A stretch of DNA of 46,879 nucleotides from an uncultured Clostridium sp. (lineage in GTDB: Bacteria > Bacillota > Clostridia > Clostridiales > Clostridiaceae), in NCBI GenBank assembly GCA_900548455.1, contig URKQ01000030.1:1-46879 (forward strand), given 5' to 3'. Made by a program: the position numbers and the translations under genes. Each line of letters starts with the position of its first letter. Position 1 is the first letter of the stretch. Shown one piece after another: positions 33,674 through 41,547 of the stretch. The notes under the pieces were generated by a model that ran no database searches, was not told the DNA's origin, and worked only from the letters and a program-made list of their open reading frames with translations.

Positions 33674-34405
33674 ATGTCAGGACACTCAAAATGGCATAAT
33701 ATCCAAGCTAAAAAGGGTAAAGCCGATGCTAAAAGAGGTAAAATTTTCACTAAAATAGGTAAGGAAATAGTAGTTGCTGCTAAAAATGGAGGAGCAAATC
33801 CAGATAGCAACTCTAAACTTAGAGATGTTATAGCAAAAGCTAAAGCAGCTAACATGCCAAATGATACAATAACAAGAGCAATTAAAAAGGCTTCTGGTGA
33901 GCTTGCATCAGTTAACTATGAAACAATTATGTATGAAGGATATGGACCAGCTGGTACAGCCGTAATAGTTGAAGTATTAACTGATAATAAAAACAGATCA
34001 GCAGGTAACGTTAGATATGCTTTCTCTAAAAATGGTGGAAACATGGGAACTTTAGGATGTGTAGGTTTCATGTTCCAATCTAAAGGTGAAATCATTATAG
34101 AAAAGGGCGATCATGATGAAGACGAAATGATGATGATGGCTCTAGATGCTGGTGCTGAAGATTTCGCATCAGAAGATGAAGTATTCGTTGTAACTACTAC
34201 TCCAGAAGACTTCGGAACTGTAAGAGAAGCTTTAGAATCTAATGGAGTTGAATTCTTAGAAGCAGAAGTTAAAATGATACCAGATACATACACAGAAATA
34301 GGCGAAGAGGATGCTAAGAAATTCCAAAAGATGCTTGATATGCTTGAGGATGATGACGACGTTCAAAACGTTTATCACAACGCTGAATCTGAGTACTTAG
34401 ATTAA
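33674..34405 (+). CDS. yebC: YebC/PmpR family regulator or translation factor
   Basis: The 243-residue protein matches the YebC/TACO1 family along its whole length: SGHSKWHNIQAKKGKADAKR at the N terminus, GGANPDSNSKLRDVIAKAKA, PNDTITRAIKKASGE and GYGPAGTAVIVEVLTDNKNR. Members act as transcriptional regulators in some bacteria, and others help ribosomes translate proline stretches. Codon use is more biased than in neighbours (many TTC and GGT/GGA codons), consistent with good expression. AGGAGG precedes the ATG and an own promoter lies upstream. Confidence 0.95.
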   Translation: MSGHSKWHNIQAKKGKADAKRGKIFTKIGKEIVVAAKNGGANPDSNSKLRDVIAKAKAANMPNDTITRAIKKASGELASVNYETIMYEGYGPAGTAVIVEVLTDNKNRSAGNVRYAFSKNGGNMGTLGCVGFMFQSKGEIIIEKGDHDEDEMMMMALDAGAEDFASEDEVFVVTTTPEDFGTVREALESNGVEFLEAEVKMIPDTYTEIGEEDAKKFQKMLDMLEDDDDVQNVYHNAESEYLD

Positions 34406-34418
34406 TCAAACGTTGAGT

Positions 34419-34462
34419 AAAACACTTTCTATGATTTTTTAATTGTAGAAAGTGTTTTTTTT
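34419..34462 (+). terminator. Terminator after the YebC-family gene
   Basis: A perfect 13-bp stem (34419-34431 with 34446-34458) with a T-rich loop is followed by further T residues. Confidence 0.88.
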
Positions 34463-34585
34463 ATTTAATTTTAAATTGCTAATTTTTAATTCTCAATTAT
34501 TTTTTCTATTCCAATTGTAAACAAGAATAAAGTATATAAAGTAAACATATTTTGAAATAAGATTAATTTATTGAAAGGAAGAGAG

Positions 34586-35353
34586 ATGTTCAAAAATGTA
34601 ATAGTAAGAAGACCCTGCAGAGCTATAGTAAATGGTATTACTACAGCTAATTTAGGAAAACCAGACTATGAGTTAGCTTTAAAACAGCATGATAAATATA
34701 TTGAGACACTAAAAAGTTGTGGTGTGGATGTAACGGTATTAGAAGCCAATGAAGAGTTTCCAGACTCTTGTTTTGTTGAAGATGTTGCGTTGTGCACAAA
34801 AAAATGTGTAATTGTAACTAGACCGGGAGCTATGAGCAGAAGAGAAGAAATAATGCAATTAGATATGCAAGAAACACTTAAAAAATTTTTTCCTAATATT
34901 GAATATATAAAGGAGCCAGGTACTATCGAAGCTGGGGATATTATGATGGTAGGGGATCAATTTTATATTGGATTATCTGAGAGGACAAATGAAAGTGGAG
35001 CGAAACAGATGATTGATATATTGGAGAAATATGAATTAAGTGGAACGGTAGTACCTCTTAAAGAAGTGTTACATCTAAAAACTGGAGTTTCCTACTTGGA
35101 AAATAATAATTTGCTTGTGGCAGGAGAATTTGTTGATAGTCCCTTGTTTAAAGACTTTAATAAAATTGTTATTGATAAAGAAGAAAGCTATTCAGCTAAT
35201 TGCATTTGGGTTAACGATACAGTGCTTATTCCTAAAGGATATCCTAAAACTAAGGAAGCTATAGAAAACAAAGGCTATAAAGTGGTTGAAGTTGATACTT
35301 CTGAGTATAGGAAGATAGATGGTGGTTTAAGCTGTTTATCTTTGAGGTTTTAA
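34586..35353 (+). CDS. Dimethylarginine dimethylaminohydrolase (DDAH)-type hydrolase
   Basis: The 255-residue enzyme is a guanidino-group-modifying hydrolase that forms citrulline from methylated arginine, or possibly arginine. The catalytic triad is visible as Glu-115 in TIEAGDIM, His-163 in LHLKTGVSYL and Cys-250 in GGLSCLSLRF, one residue offset from Glu-114, His-162 and Cys-249 of Pseudomonas DDAH. EEFPDSCFVEDVAL is the substrate-binding segment. It is far shorter than arginine deiminase (about 400 residues). ATG 34586 is chosen with AAGGAAGAG upstream over the in-frame TTG at 34571. The next gene is an ArcD-like antiporter, implying use of an imported guanidino compound. Exact substrate is open. 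Confidence 0.85.
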   Translation: MFKNVIVRRPCRAIVNGITTANLGKPDYELALKQHDKYIETLKSCGVDVTVLEANEEFPDSCFVEDVALCTKKCVIVTRPGAMSRREEIMQLDMQETLKKFFPNIEYIKEPGTIEAGDIMMVGDQFYIGLSERTNESGAKQMIDILEKYELSGTVVPLKEVLHLKTGVSYLENNNLLVAGEFVDSPLFKDFNKIVIDKEESYSANCIWVNDTVLIPKGYPKTKEAIENKGYKVVEVDTSEYRKIDGGLSCLSLRF

Positions 35354-35383
35354 ATCACTTATTATTTATAGGAGGCCTTTAAT

Positions 35384-36841
35384 ATGTTGAATAACAATCA
35401 ATTAGAAAACAAGTCCAGTGGATTAAGTTTTGCAAGGCTTACAGCTATTGCTATTGGAGCTACCATAGGTGGAGGCGTATTTAGTCTTGCTGGGGACATG
35501 GCAGCCAATGGCGCTAATACAGGTGCTGTAATTATAGGATGGTTAATATGCGGAATTGGAATGTTAGCACTTACTTTATGCTTTTTTGGATTAAACAAAA
35601 TAAAACCTCAACTAACGGGGGGAATTTATAGTTATGCAAATGAAGGTTGGGGAGATTATGTAGGATTTAACTCTGCTTGGGGATATTGGATTAGTGCATT
35701 ACTTGCTAATGTATCTTATGCTACTTTATTATTTGCTGCAATTGCATACTTTTTCCCTATCTTTGGAACGGGAAATAATATTTATTCTATTATATGTGCA
35801 TCTTTAGTAATTTGGTTTATGAACTATTTGGTTCTTAGAGGAGTAAAGGAAGCTGCAGGAATAAACCTTGTTGTAACAATAAGTAAGGTTATCCCTATTC
35901 TTGTTTTTATAGTAGCAGTTATTTTTGTAAAATCTTTTAATCCAGAAATATTTATGCAAAACTTTTGGGGCGAGCCTGGTGGATTATCATTAATGGATCA
36001 AATTAGAGCTACTTCAGGAACTACGGTATGGTCCTTTATTGGAATAGAAGGCGCTGTTGTAATTTCGGGTAGAGCTAAGAGATCAAAGGATGTTGGTAAG
36101 GCTACAATAACAGCCTTTTTATCTGTACTTGCAATATATATAATGGTTTCACTTCTTAGTATGGGAGTTATGCCACGTGCAGAACTTGCAGAGTTAGGAA
36201 ATCCTCCAATGGCAGCTATTTTAAAAACTGTAGTTGGACCTTGGGGAGCTGCTCTTGTAAATATAGGAGTTATAATTTCTCTTGCTGGAGCAACTTTAGG
36301 ATATACTATTATTGCATCAGAATGTCCGTACCTTGCTGCTAAGAATGGTGTTTTTTCAAAGTTATTCGCAAAAGAAAATAAGAATGGAGCTCCTGTAAAC
36401 TCTTTATTTTTAACTAATGGAGTTATTCAATTATTTTTAATAATAACTTATATAAATGAATCTACTTATCAAATTTTCTATACTATTTCAGCTAGTATGA
36501 TTATGATTCCATATTTATTAAGTGCACTTTATTATATGATGATTGCATTTAGAAAGGATGGATTTGAAGGAGAGACAAGAAAAGCTATAAATTGGGCACG
36601 ATTTATTGGAATAATGGGAACTATTTATGGGTGCTGGTTAATATATGCAAGTGGACTTACAGGACTTTTAATAACAGCTCTTCTTTATGCTCCAGGTACT
36701 TTAGTATATATAAAAGCTAAAAAGGAAAAGGGAGATAAGTGTTTTCAAACTATTAAAGATAAACTAATATTAGTATTTTTAATAGCTATGGCTATTATTT
36801 CTTTGGTACTAATCCTTAATGGAACTATTAATCCTTTCTAG
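35384..36841 (+). CDS. arcD: ArcD-like basic amino acid antiporter (APC superfamily)
   Basis: The 485-residue transporter has about 12 to 13 membrane helices. The N-terminal ARLTAIAIGATIGGGVFSLA is the APC substrate-binding helix, and GTTVWSFIGIEGAVVISGRA is typical of the arginine/ornithine and lysine antiporter (APA) group. GGAGGC precedes the ATG. Only 30 bp separate it from the DDAH-type gene, so they form an operon. It probably exchanges arginine or a related guanidino amino acid for ornithine or citrulline. No arcA, arcB or arcC gene is in the window. The gene symbol reflects family resemblance, not proven substrate. Confidence 0.85.
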   Translation: MLNNNQLENKSSGLSFARLTAIAIGATIGGGVFSLAGDMAANGANTGAVIIGWLICGIGMLALTLCFFGLNKIKPQLTGGIYSYANEGWGDYVGFNSAWGYWISALLANVSYATLLFAAIAYFFPIFGTGNNIYSIICASLVIWFMNYLVLRGVKEAAGINLVVTISKVIPILVFIVAVIFVKSFNPEIFMQNFWGEPGGLSLMDQIRATSGTTVWSFIGIEGAVVISGRAKRSKDVGKATITAFLSVLAIYIMVSLLSMGVMPRAELAELGNPPMAAILKTVVGPWGAALVNIGVIISLAGATLGYTIIASECPYLAAKNGVFSKLFAKENKNGAPVNSLFLTNGVIQLFLIITYINESTYQIFYTISASMIMIPYLLSALYYMMIAFRKDGFEGETRKAINWARFIGIMGTIYGCWLIYASGLTGLLITALLYAPGTLVYIKAKKEKGDKCFQTIKDKLILVFLIAMAIISLVLILNGTINPF

Positions 36842-36940
36842 ATTTCAAAAAATATACATTAATTTAATTAGTTGTTTTAATATGAATCATCTTTTCGATA
36901 TAGAGTAGCACAATGTCTAAAAATGATGCATTAAATAAGA

Positions 36941-36970
36941 AAAAATATCTCTCATTTAAAGGATATTTTT
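36941..36970 (+). terminator. Probable terminator after the antiporter gene
   Basis: AAAAATATC (36941-36949) pairs with GATATTTTT (36962-36970) over 9 bp with a 12-nt loop. It is AT-rich and lies 100 bp after the stop; the last base pairs double as the T tract. Confidence 0.55.
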
Positions 36971-37037
36971 CATATGTGTAGAATAATATAAATATATAAA
37001 GAGTTTAATTATGTAGGCAATGTGGGAGGAAGTTTTG

Positions 37038-37292
37038 ATGATTTTATTAAACAATAAGCTTAATGAGAATGAAATAAGAATTGGGGAAATTTATCCAAAG
37101 GAATTAATTAACTTTTATTGTAAAGAATATGATTGTGCTTTGATTAAGTTGAATTCATCAAATTCTACAGAGAGTGATAAAAAGAAATACATGGTAAAGC
37201 AAATTATAAACAATGTAGATATGGATGTTAATAAAAATTTTAATTCATATTCAGCATATAATAAAAAACTTATTATAATCGAAAGAGCATAG
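37038..37292 (+). CDS. Small protein of unknown function
   Basis: The 84-residue product is soluble, Asn- and Lys-rich, and contains one short beta-like stretch (CALIKLNSSNSTESDKKKYM). I recognise no family. ATG 37038 is preferred because GGGAGGA (37024-37030) is seven bases upstream; ATG 37020 lies before that site. The gene stands alone with a strong terminator immediately after it, which together with the binding site argues that it is real. Confidence 0.65.
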   Translation: MILLNNKLNENEIRIGEIYPKELINFYCKEYDCALIKLNSSNSTESDKKKYMVKQIINNVDMDVNKNFNSYSAYNKKLIIIERA

Positions 37293-37298
37293 AATTTT

Positions 37299-37325
37299 AG
37301 GACTAGCGTTGCTAGTCCTTTTTTG
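37299..37325 (+). terminator. Terminator after the small gene
   Basis: A perfect 9-bp stem AGGACTAGC/GCTAGTCCT with loop GTT is followed by six T. Confidence 0.92.
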
Positions 37326-37390
37326 TTCCATTATTTTTTGTTACAGTATATAATAATTATAATTTGTTATAATTTAAATTGGAGTGTGTT

Positions 37391-38203
37391 ATGAATAATG
37401 TCATATTAATTTCTGTGGAAACAGATGATTTTAATATAAATGCTGGTATGTATGAAGTAGCAGCAATAGTATGTAATGAAAATAGAGTTGTTGAAAGATT
37501 TTACTTAGGGATAGTAGAAAATGAATCTTTGATAAATTATGGACATGGTTTTGGATATGAGAATTTAGCTAGGGATAAAGGTTCTATAGATAAGTTTAAT
37601 AGTTTTATTATAAAGTATAAGTATCCTATTATTGCTTATAATGGAGATTTTACAAGAATGATTCTTATTAAATATGGTTGGATAAGTGAAAGTTATGATT
37701 TCTATGACTTGAAAAAATCAACGGAAGATTCCTTAAGTATTTATAAATCTTATTCCCTTGATTATTTGTTATATGAACTACATATTGAGAAGAGTGATTT
37801 ATCAACGGTTAGAGGGAAGGTTGAAGACTTGTATAATGCATTTAAGAAAATAAAGTTAGATCAGTGGCTTTTTGCTAAAGATAACTTGATATATTCTGAA
37901 GAAAGGTCATTTGATGGTAAGTATAAGCTTGTAAAGCCAATAATTAGTGAATCAAAGAAATCTATAAAAGGTAAAAATGTAGTTTTTACAGGTAGTGGCC
38001 CTTATGCTAGATGGAGACTTATGGAACTAGCTAGATTAGCAGGGGTAAATAGCTGTTCCAATACTATTACTAAGGATACAACTTTGTTAGTTGTAGGCTC
38101 TGGTGCGGGAAGTAAACTTTCAAAGGCAAAAAAGTTAGGGATAGAAACAATGACTATGGATGACTTTGAGAAGTTTATAGTAGCATTTTTACCAATATCT
38201 TAA
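37391..38203 (+). CDS. BRCT-domain protein with a degenerate exonuclease-like N terminus
   Basis: The 270-residue protein ends in a clear BRCT domain (about 195-268: GKNVVFTGSGPYARWRLMEL, then TTLLVVGSGAGSKLSKAKKLG, then MTMDDFEKF), the phosphopeptide or DNA-end binding fold also found in NAD-dependent ligase. The first 170 residues follow the order of a DnaQ-type DEDD exonuclease, but its acidic residues are changed: ISVET has Ser-8 in place of the first Asp of DxE, and AYNGDFT has Thr-88 where Asp is expected. It may bind rather than cut nucleic acid. ATG 37391 has GGAGTG upstream; TTG 37379 is out-competed. The exonuclease resemblance is my inference. Confidence 0.75.
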   Translation: MNNVILISVETDDFNINAGMYEVAAIVCNENRVVERFYLGIVENESLINYGHGFGYENLARDKGSIDKFNSFIIKYKYPIIAYNGDFTRMILIKYGWISESYDFYDLKKSTEDSLSIYKSYSLDYLLYELHIEKSDLSTVRGKVEDLYNAFKKIKLDQWLFAKDNLIYSEERSFDGKYKLVKPIISESKKSIKGKNVVFTGSGPYARWRLMELARLAGVNSCSNTITKDTTLLVVGSGAGSKLSKAKKLGIETMTMDDFEKFIVAFLPIS

Positions 38204-38227
38204 TTAGGAAAATAAGGTGATTTGTTA

Positions 38228-39178
38228 GTGGAGAAAATTAAAGAATTAGAAGAATATAAAATAGGTCTTGTCTTGGCTGGAGGAGGAGCAAAAGGAGCCT
38301 ACGAAGCAGGAGTATTTAAGGCTTTAGGTGAATTGGGGTTAGTAGATCAAATTAAAGTGGTATCTGGGACTTCAGTAGGAGCTGTTAATGCTTTACTTCT
38401 ATCAATGGATAATGGAGAGATAATAGATAATAGTTGGATGAATCTTTCCTATTCTAGATTTATTCATAGTCAGGAAAAAAGTAGGAGTATAAATATTCAA
38501 TCCTTAATTGAAAAGATTAAACATAGACATTTTGATAATAATTTATTAGAGCAATTAAAATTAAATGATATAGGATTGTTTTCACAAGGTGGAGTAAGAA
38601 ACTTTATTGAAGAGTATGTAGATGCTGGAATAATAAAAAATTCTAATAGAACAATTTATGCTTGTGCTTATAATATCGAAGAGGAATTACCAGAATATTT
38701 TAAGCTTAGTGATTACAGTGAAGATGAAATTATTAATATAGTGTTAGCATCTTGTGCTATCCCGTTTATGTTTAAACCTATAAATATTAATGGTAAAAGA
38801 TATGCTGATGGAGGAATAAATTCACCAGAGTATTCAAAGAGCAATGTAGATAATGTTCCTATATACCCGTTAATAAATCATGATTGTGATTTTATAATTG
38901 TAGTTCACTTATCATATAAACATATGATAGATAAAACTTTATTTGGTGATCATAATATAATTGAATTATATCCATCTACGCCTTTAGAATTAATAAGTGG
39001 CACTGGAAGTTTGAGAATTAATTCTAATACTTTAAAAGACCATATTGATTTAGGCTATAGGGATGCCATGGTATTATTATCTCCTATTGTTATTAATATT
39101 CTAAGAAAAAAAGATTTTTCAGGTTATATAAAAAGAATTGAGGAAGAGAATGGAATATTAATTCAAAGTAAAATGTAA
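38228..39178 (+). CDS. Patatin-like phospholipase
   Basis: The 316-residue lipid acyl hydrolase carries all patatin elements: oxyanion loop GGGAKGAYEAG (18-28), the nucleophile Ser-49 in SGTSVGA, and Asp-194 in YADGGINSP completing the Ser-Asp dyad. There is no signal peptide, so it acts in the cytoplasm or at the inner membrane face, on phospholipids or related esters. GTG 38228 is chosen because AAGGTGA (38214-38220) is seven bases before it; the TTG at 38222 is only one base away. It starts 24 bp after the BRCT gene, so both may be co-transcribed. A terminator-like stem follows. Confidence 0.88.
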   Translation: MEKIKELEEYKIGLVLAGGGAKGAYEAGVFKALGELGLVDQIKVVSGTSVGAVNALLLSMDNGEIIDNSWMNLSYSRFIHSQEKSRSINIQSLIEKIKHRHFDNNLLEQLKLNDIGLFSQGGVRNFIEEYVDAGIIKNSNRTIYACAYNIEEELPEYFKLSDYSEDEIINIVLASCAIPFMFKPININGKRYADGGINSPEYSKSNVDNVPIYPLINHDCDFIIVVHLSYKHMIDKTLFGDHNIIELYPSTPLELISGTGSLRINSNTLKDHIDLGYRDAMVLLSPIVINILRKKDFSGYIKRIEEENGILIQSKM

Positions 39179-39200
39179 TAGAAAAATTAAGTATATAAGC

Positions 39201-39241
39201 CTTTCCTTTTGAAGATAATATTTTAAAAGGAGGGTTTTTTT
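39201..39241 (+). terminator. Terminator-like stem whose 3' arm is the next gene's ribosome binding site
   Basis: CTTTCCTTTT (39201-39210) pairs with AAAAGGAGGG (39225-39234), 10 bp with two G-T wobbles, and is followed by seven T that end at the base before the ATG at 39242. The 3' arm contains the AGGAGG-type binding site, so folding would both end transcription after the patatin gene and hide the start of the 58-codon gene. Confidence 0.6.
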
Positions 39242-39418
39242 ATGAGTGATAAAAAAAATAACAGGCCTATAGAGGGTGAAGGGTTTGTAATGTATAATAA
39301 AACTCCATCTACTGGGGCTTATGAAGTTGAAGATTATGTAGATGATGGTATGGAAAATAAGGATTCTCAAAAGGATTCCGTTAAACGTGAAGATATATTT
39401 GATGGATTTGATGCATAG
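39242..39418 (+). CDS. Small acidic protein of unknown function (58 residues)
   Basis: This short gene starts at an ATG with AAAAGGAGGG nine bases upstream and ends at TAG 39418. The product is hydrophilic and acidic, starting SDKKNNRPIEGEGFVMYNKT and ending with a DIFDGFDA tail; it has no hydrophobic segment. A strong terminator follows at once, which supports a real gene. No family is recognised; an intrinsically disordered or spore-associated small protein is possible. Its binding site lies within the stem of an upstream terminator-like hairpin. Confidence 0.65.
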   Translation: MSDKKNNRPIEGEGFVMYNKTPSTGAYEVEDYVDDGMENKDSQKDSVKREDIFDGFDA

Positions 39419-39419
39419 T

Positions 39420-39460
39420 AAAAAGTCGGCAAAGTTCCTATTGGAACAGTCGACTTTTTA
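39420..39460. terminator. Bidirectional terminator with nested hairpin
   Basis: AAAAAGTCG (39420-39428) pairs with CGACTTTTT (about 39451-39459), and within the loop GTTCC (39434-39438) pairs with GGAAC (39443-39447). It lies between convergent genes and has A and T runs on both sides. Confidence 0.85.
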
Positions 39461-39480
39461 TCTTAAAAGCCAATAGATTT

Positions 39481-40239
39481 TTAGAGACCTTTGTTATGAT
39501 CCTTAACATCTCTAATTGAAAGTGAAGAATCTGGAGTAAAGGAAATAGTATATTTTAAATAGCCATCTCCTGATTTATCGCCACCTAGATCTTTATCATA
39601 TCTAGAAGCACCTAAATGTACATTTGTATAGATATAGCCATTATCATTAAGGATTTTTTGAACATCGTTACCTATATTTAAGATATCTTTTTTAGATTTG
39701 TCAGTACCATCTATTGAAATTGATATAGATATTGGAGACTTAACAGTGAGTTCTTTTGTCCATTTTGGAAAGTCTGAAAATTCACCTTTTAGCACTTCGA
39801 TTCTTGCAGAAGCTCTTTTGAAACCTGGTACGGAATCTATTAATAGTATTGTAATTTCAGAAGAAGCAGAGGTGCTTAAAATATCAGAAACATTTTCATC
39901 AAGTCTAGCATATTTTATTCCATCATAAGCTATATGGTTACCTAAAAATCCAGAGGTTGATATGGAATAATTTAAGGATGTTTCACCTTTGCTGGAATCT
40001 ATAAAAGGATCTTCACCTATTTTATTAATTTTATATCCATATTCACCAAGTGGAAAACAATAAGTTCCATCTTCTATAGTAAAAGATTCATCAGGATAAG
40101 TTTCTTTTATATATTTTAAAGCTATATGCTTACCAATTGAATTGCTAATAGGGTTGCCATTAAATCCAGTATAGATTAACAAAGTACCAACAATAAGAAT
40201 AGCTAATATAATTACATATATAACCTTTTTAAATTTCAT
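39481..40239 (-). CDS. YfjL-like membrane-anchored protein
   Basis: The 252-residue protein has one N-terminal membrane helix (VIYVIILAILIVGTLLIYTG) and a polar outer domain. The start of that domain, NSIGKHIALKYIKETYPDE, resembles YfjL-type proteins of Bacillus; their function is unknown. ATG 40239 has AGGAGG eight bases upstream, so the longer in-frame start at 40392, inside the preceding gene, is wrong. It is the third gene of an ECF sigma, anti-sigma, outer-protein unit, which suggests an envelope sensor or effector of that sigma factor. The family assignment is a resemblance. Confidence 0.6.
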   Translation of the reverse strand: MKFKKVIYVIILAILIVGTLLIYTGFNGNPISNSIGKHIALKYIKETYPDESFTIEDGTYCFPLGEYGYKINKIGEDPFIDSSKGETSLNYSISTSGFLGNHIAYDGIKYARLDENVSDILSTSASSEITILLIDSVPGFKRASARIEVLKGEFSDFPKWTKELTVKSPISISISIDGTDKSKKDILNIGNDVQKILNDNGYIYTNVHLGASRYDKDLGGDKSGDGYLKYTISFTPDSSLSIRDVKDHNKGL

Positions 40240-40256
40240 AGTGATTGCCTCCTTAA

Positions 40257-40826
40257 TTATTTTTCTTTTATTTTGTATATAAGAATACCCATTATTCCAC
40301 CAATAAAGGCAAATACAAAGTGTATAAAAGCAGTTTGTATTGATAGTTTTACATTTGAGTATAAATAACTGAGAAAAGAACCGTTTCCGCATTGTCCATT
40401 AAAAAAAGGAATAAAAGCACTTCCAAGGGACCAAAGGAAAATTGGTATAAAAGATAGGAGAAATACAATTTTTAAATCTTTATAAAATAAATAAGTTAAA
40501 AGTCCTAGAACTGTATACCATAAAATAAAACCAAGTTGTTCATTTAATAAACTGGTATACATTGCAGTGGCAAAAGCAATAGCAACAAATATTATTTGAT
40601 AAATAGAAAGGCGTCTATTTATTTTCTTAAACATTTTCTCTTTTTCATTATTCATGTCATTTTTTATATCAGGAACAGATAATTCTGATTTTAAATCATT
40701 ATAAAAGGCGTTACAGTCAGTACAGTTATCTAGATGTTCCTCGATAAAGGATGACGTTTCTTCACTTACTAGATGTTCTTCGTAAAGTGGTAGCAAATCT
40801 TTTACTATTGAACAGTTAATATTCAT
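40257..40826 (-). CDS. Zinc-finger membrane anti-sigma factor
   Basis: The 189-residue protein begins with a zf-HC2 anti-sigma domain (NCSIVKDLLPLYEEHLVSEE, then IEEHLDNCTDCNAFY with the H-x3-C-x2-C zinc site). About four membrane helices follow from residue 80 on. Such proteins hold an ECF sigma factor at the membrane until a signal releases it. ATG 40826 overlaps the end of the sigma gene by 11 bases, with GGGGGGAT upstream, so translation is coupled; the longer in-frame start at 40886 would lie deep in the sigma gene. Two cysteines in NGQCGNGSF face a loop. Confidence 0.85.
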   Translation of the reverse strand: MNINCSIVKDLLPLYEEHLVSEETSSFIEEHLDNCTDCNAFYNDLKSELSVPDIKNDMNNEKEKMFKKINRRLSIYQIIFVAIAFATAMYTSLLNEQLGFILWYTVLGLLTYLFYKDLKIVFLLSFIPIFLWSLGSAFIPFFNGQCGNGSFLSYLYSNVKLSIQTAFIHFVFAFIGGIMGILIYKIKEK

Positions 40827-41313
40827 AATATCCCCCCATGATTTCTTTGATTTTTGCTTTAGCTCTGTAAAATGATACTCTAGCATAATTTTCGCTAATG
40901 GTAAGTATTTTTCCTATTTCTTTGAAGGTAAGTTCGCTATATATTCGTAATATTACAATTTCACGACTAGTTTCATCTAGTTCAGATATAGCACTTTTTA
41001 GAAGTTTTTTTTCATCTTGTATTAATAAATTGTAATCTATTGACTCTTCAAGGTTAGGCTTGAATTTTAATTTTTCATTCAAAGATTTATCATATTTATT
41101 TTTTCGATAATATTTTTTTAGTATGTTATAAGCTATAGAAAACATCCATGTAGTCAATGAAGAGTTACCTTTGAAGGAAGTGTATGATTTTATTGCTTGA
41201 TAAAAAACTTCTTGAGTTAAATCTTCAGCTACTTCTTTACTAGAAGTTTTTATGAAGAAAAAATTATATAATTTTGGTTGAATTTCTTCATATAGGTTTT
41301 CTAGAACATTCAT
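40816..41313 (-). CDS. ECF (group IV) RNA polymerase sigma factor
   Basis: The 165-residue sigma factor has region 2 with EVAEDLTQEVFYQAIKSY and SLTTWMFSIAYNILKKYYRK, and region 4 with ISELDETSREIVILRIYSEL followed by the helix-turn-helix LTFKEIGKILTISENYARVS. ATG 41313 has AAGGAG six bases upstream; the in-frame start at 41385 lies beside the promoter and lacks one. It is the first gene of a unit with an anti-sigma factor and a YfjL-like protein. Upstream TGTAAC suggests it recognises its own promoter. It probably controls an envelope-stress or antimicrobial-resistance response; the signal is not evident. Confidence 0.88.
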   Translation of the reverse strand: MNVLENLYEEIQPKLYNFFFIKTSSKEVAEDLTQEVFYQAIKSYTSFKGNSSLTTWMFSIAYNILKKYYRKNKYDKSLNEKLKFKPNLEESIDYNLLIQDEKKLLKSAISELDETSREIVILRIYSELTFKEIGKILTISENYARVSFYRAKAKIKEIMGGYYEY

Positions 41314-41390
41314 GTTTAACTCCTTATTTACAATATAATTCCTAACTAATTTTAACACATTTTGGATCCTTAATTTGTGTTTCATAGTAT

Positions 41391-41418
41391 TAGTACCAGA
41401 AATTATCAGAATGTTACA
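41391..41418 (-). promoter_or_regulatory. Probable self-recognised ECF promoter
   Basis: On the minus strand TGTAAC (41418-41413) with a following ATT matches ECF-type -35 elements, and GTACTA (41396-41391) follows after 16 bp, the usual ECF spacing. It lies about 80 bp before the sigma gene start. Confidence 0.5.
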
Positions 41419-41477
41419 ACTAAAATATTAATCTTTTCTTACAAATCAATTACATGTACCAATGCAATTGTTATATA

Positions 41478-41486
41478 TGGTATAAT
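41478..41486 (+). promoter_or_regulatory. Extended -10 element before the GT2 gene
   Basis: TGGTATAAT is a perfect extended -10, about 60 bp before the ATG at 41548. No good -35 is seen. Confidence 0.45.
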
Positions 41487-41547
41487 TTAATAGAATTTTT
41501 AAATTAATCTAAATAATATGTTTTATTAAAAGATGTGGGAGATTGTT

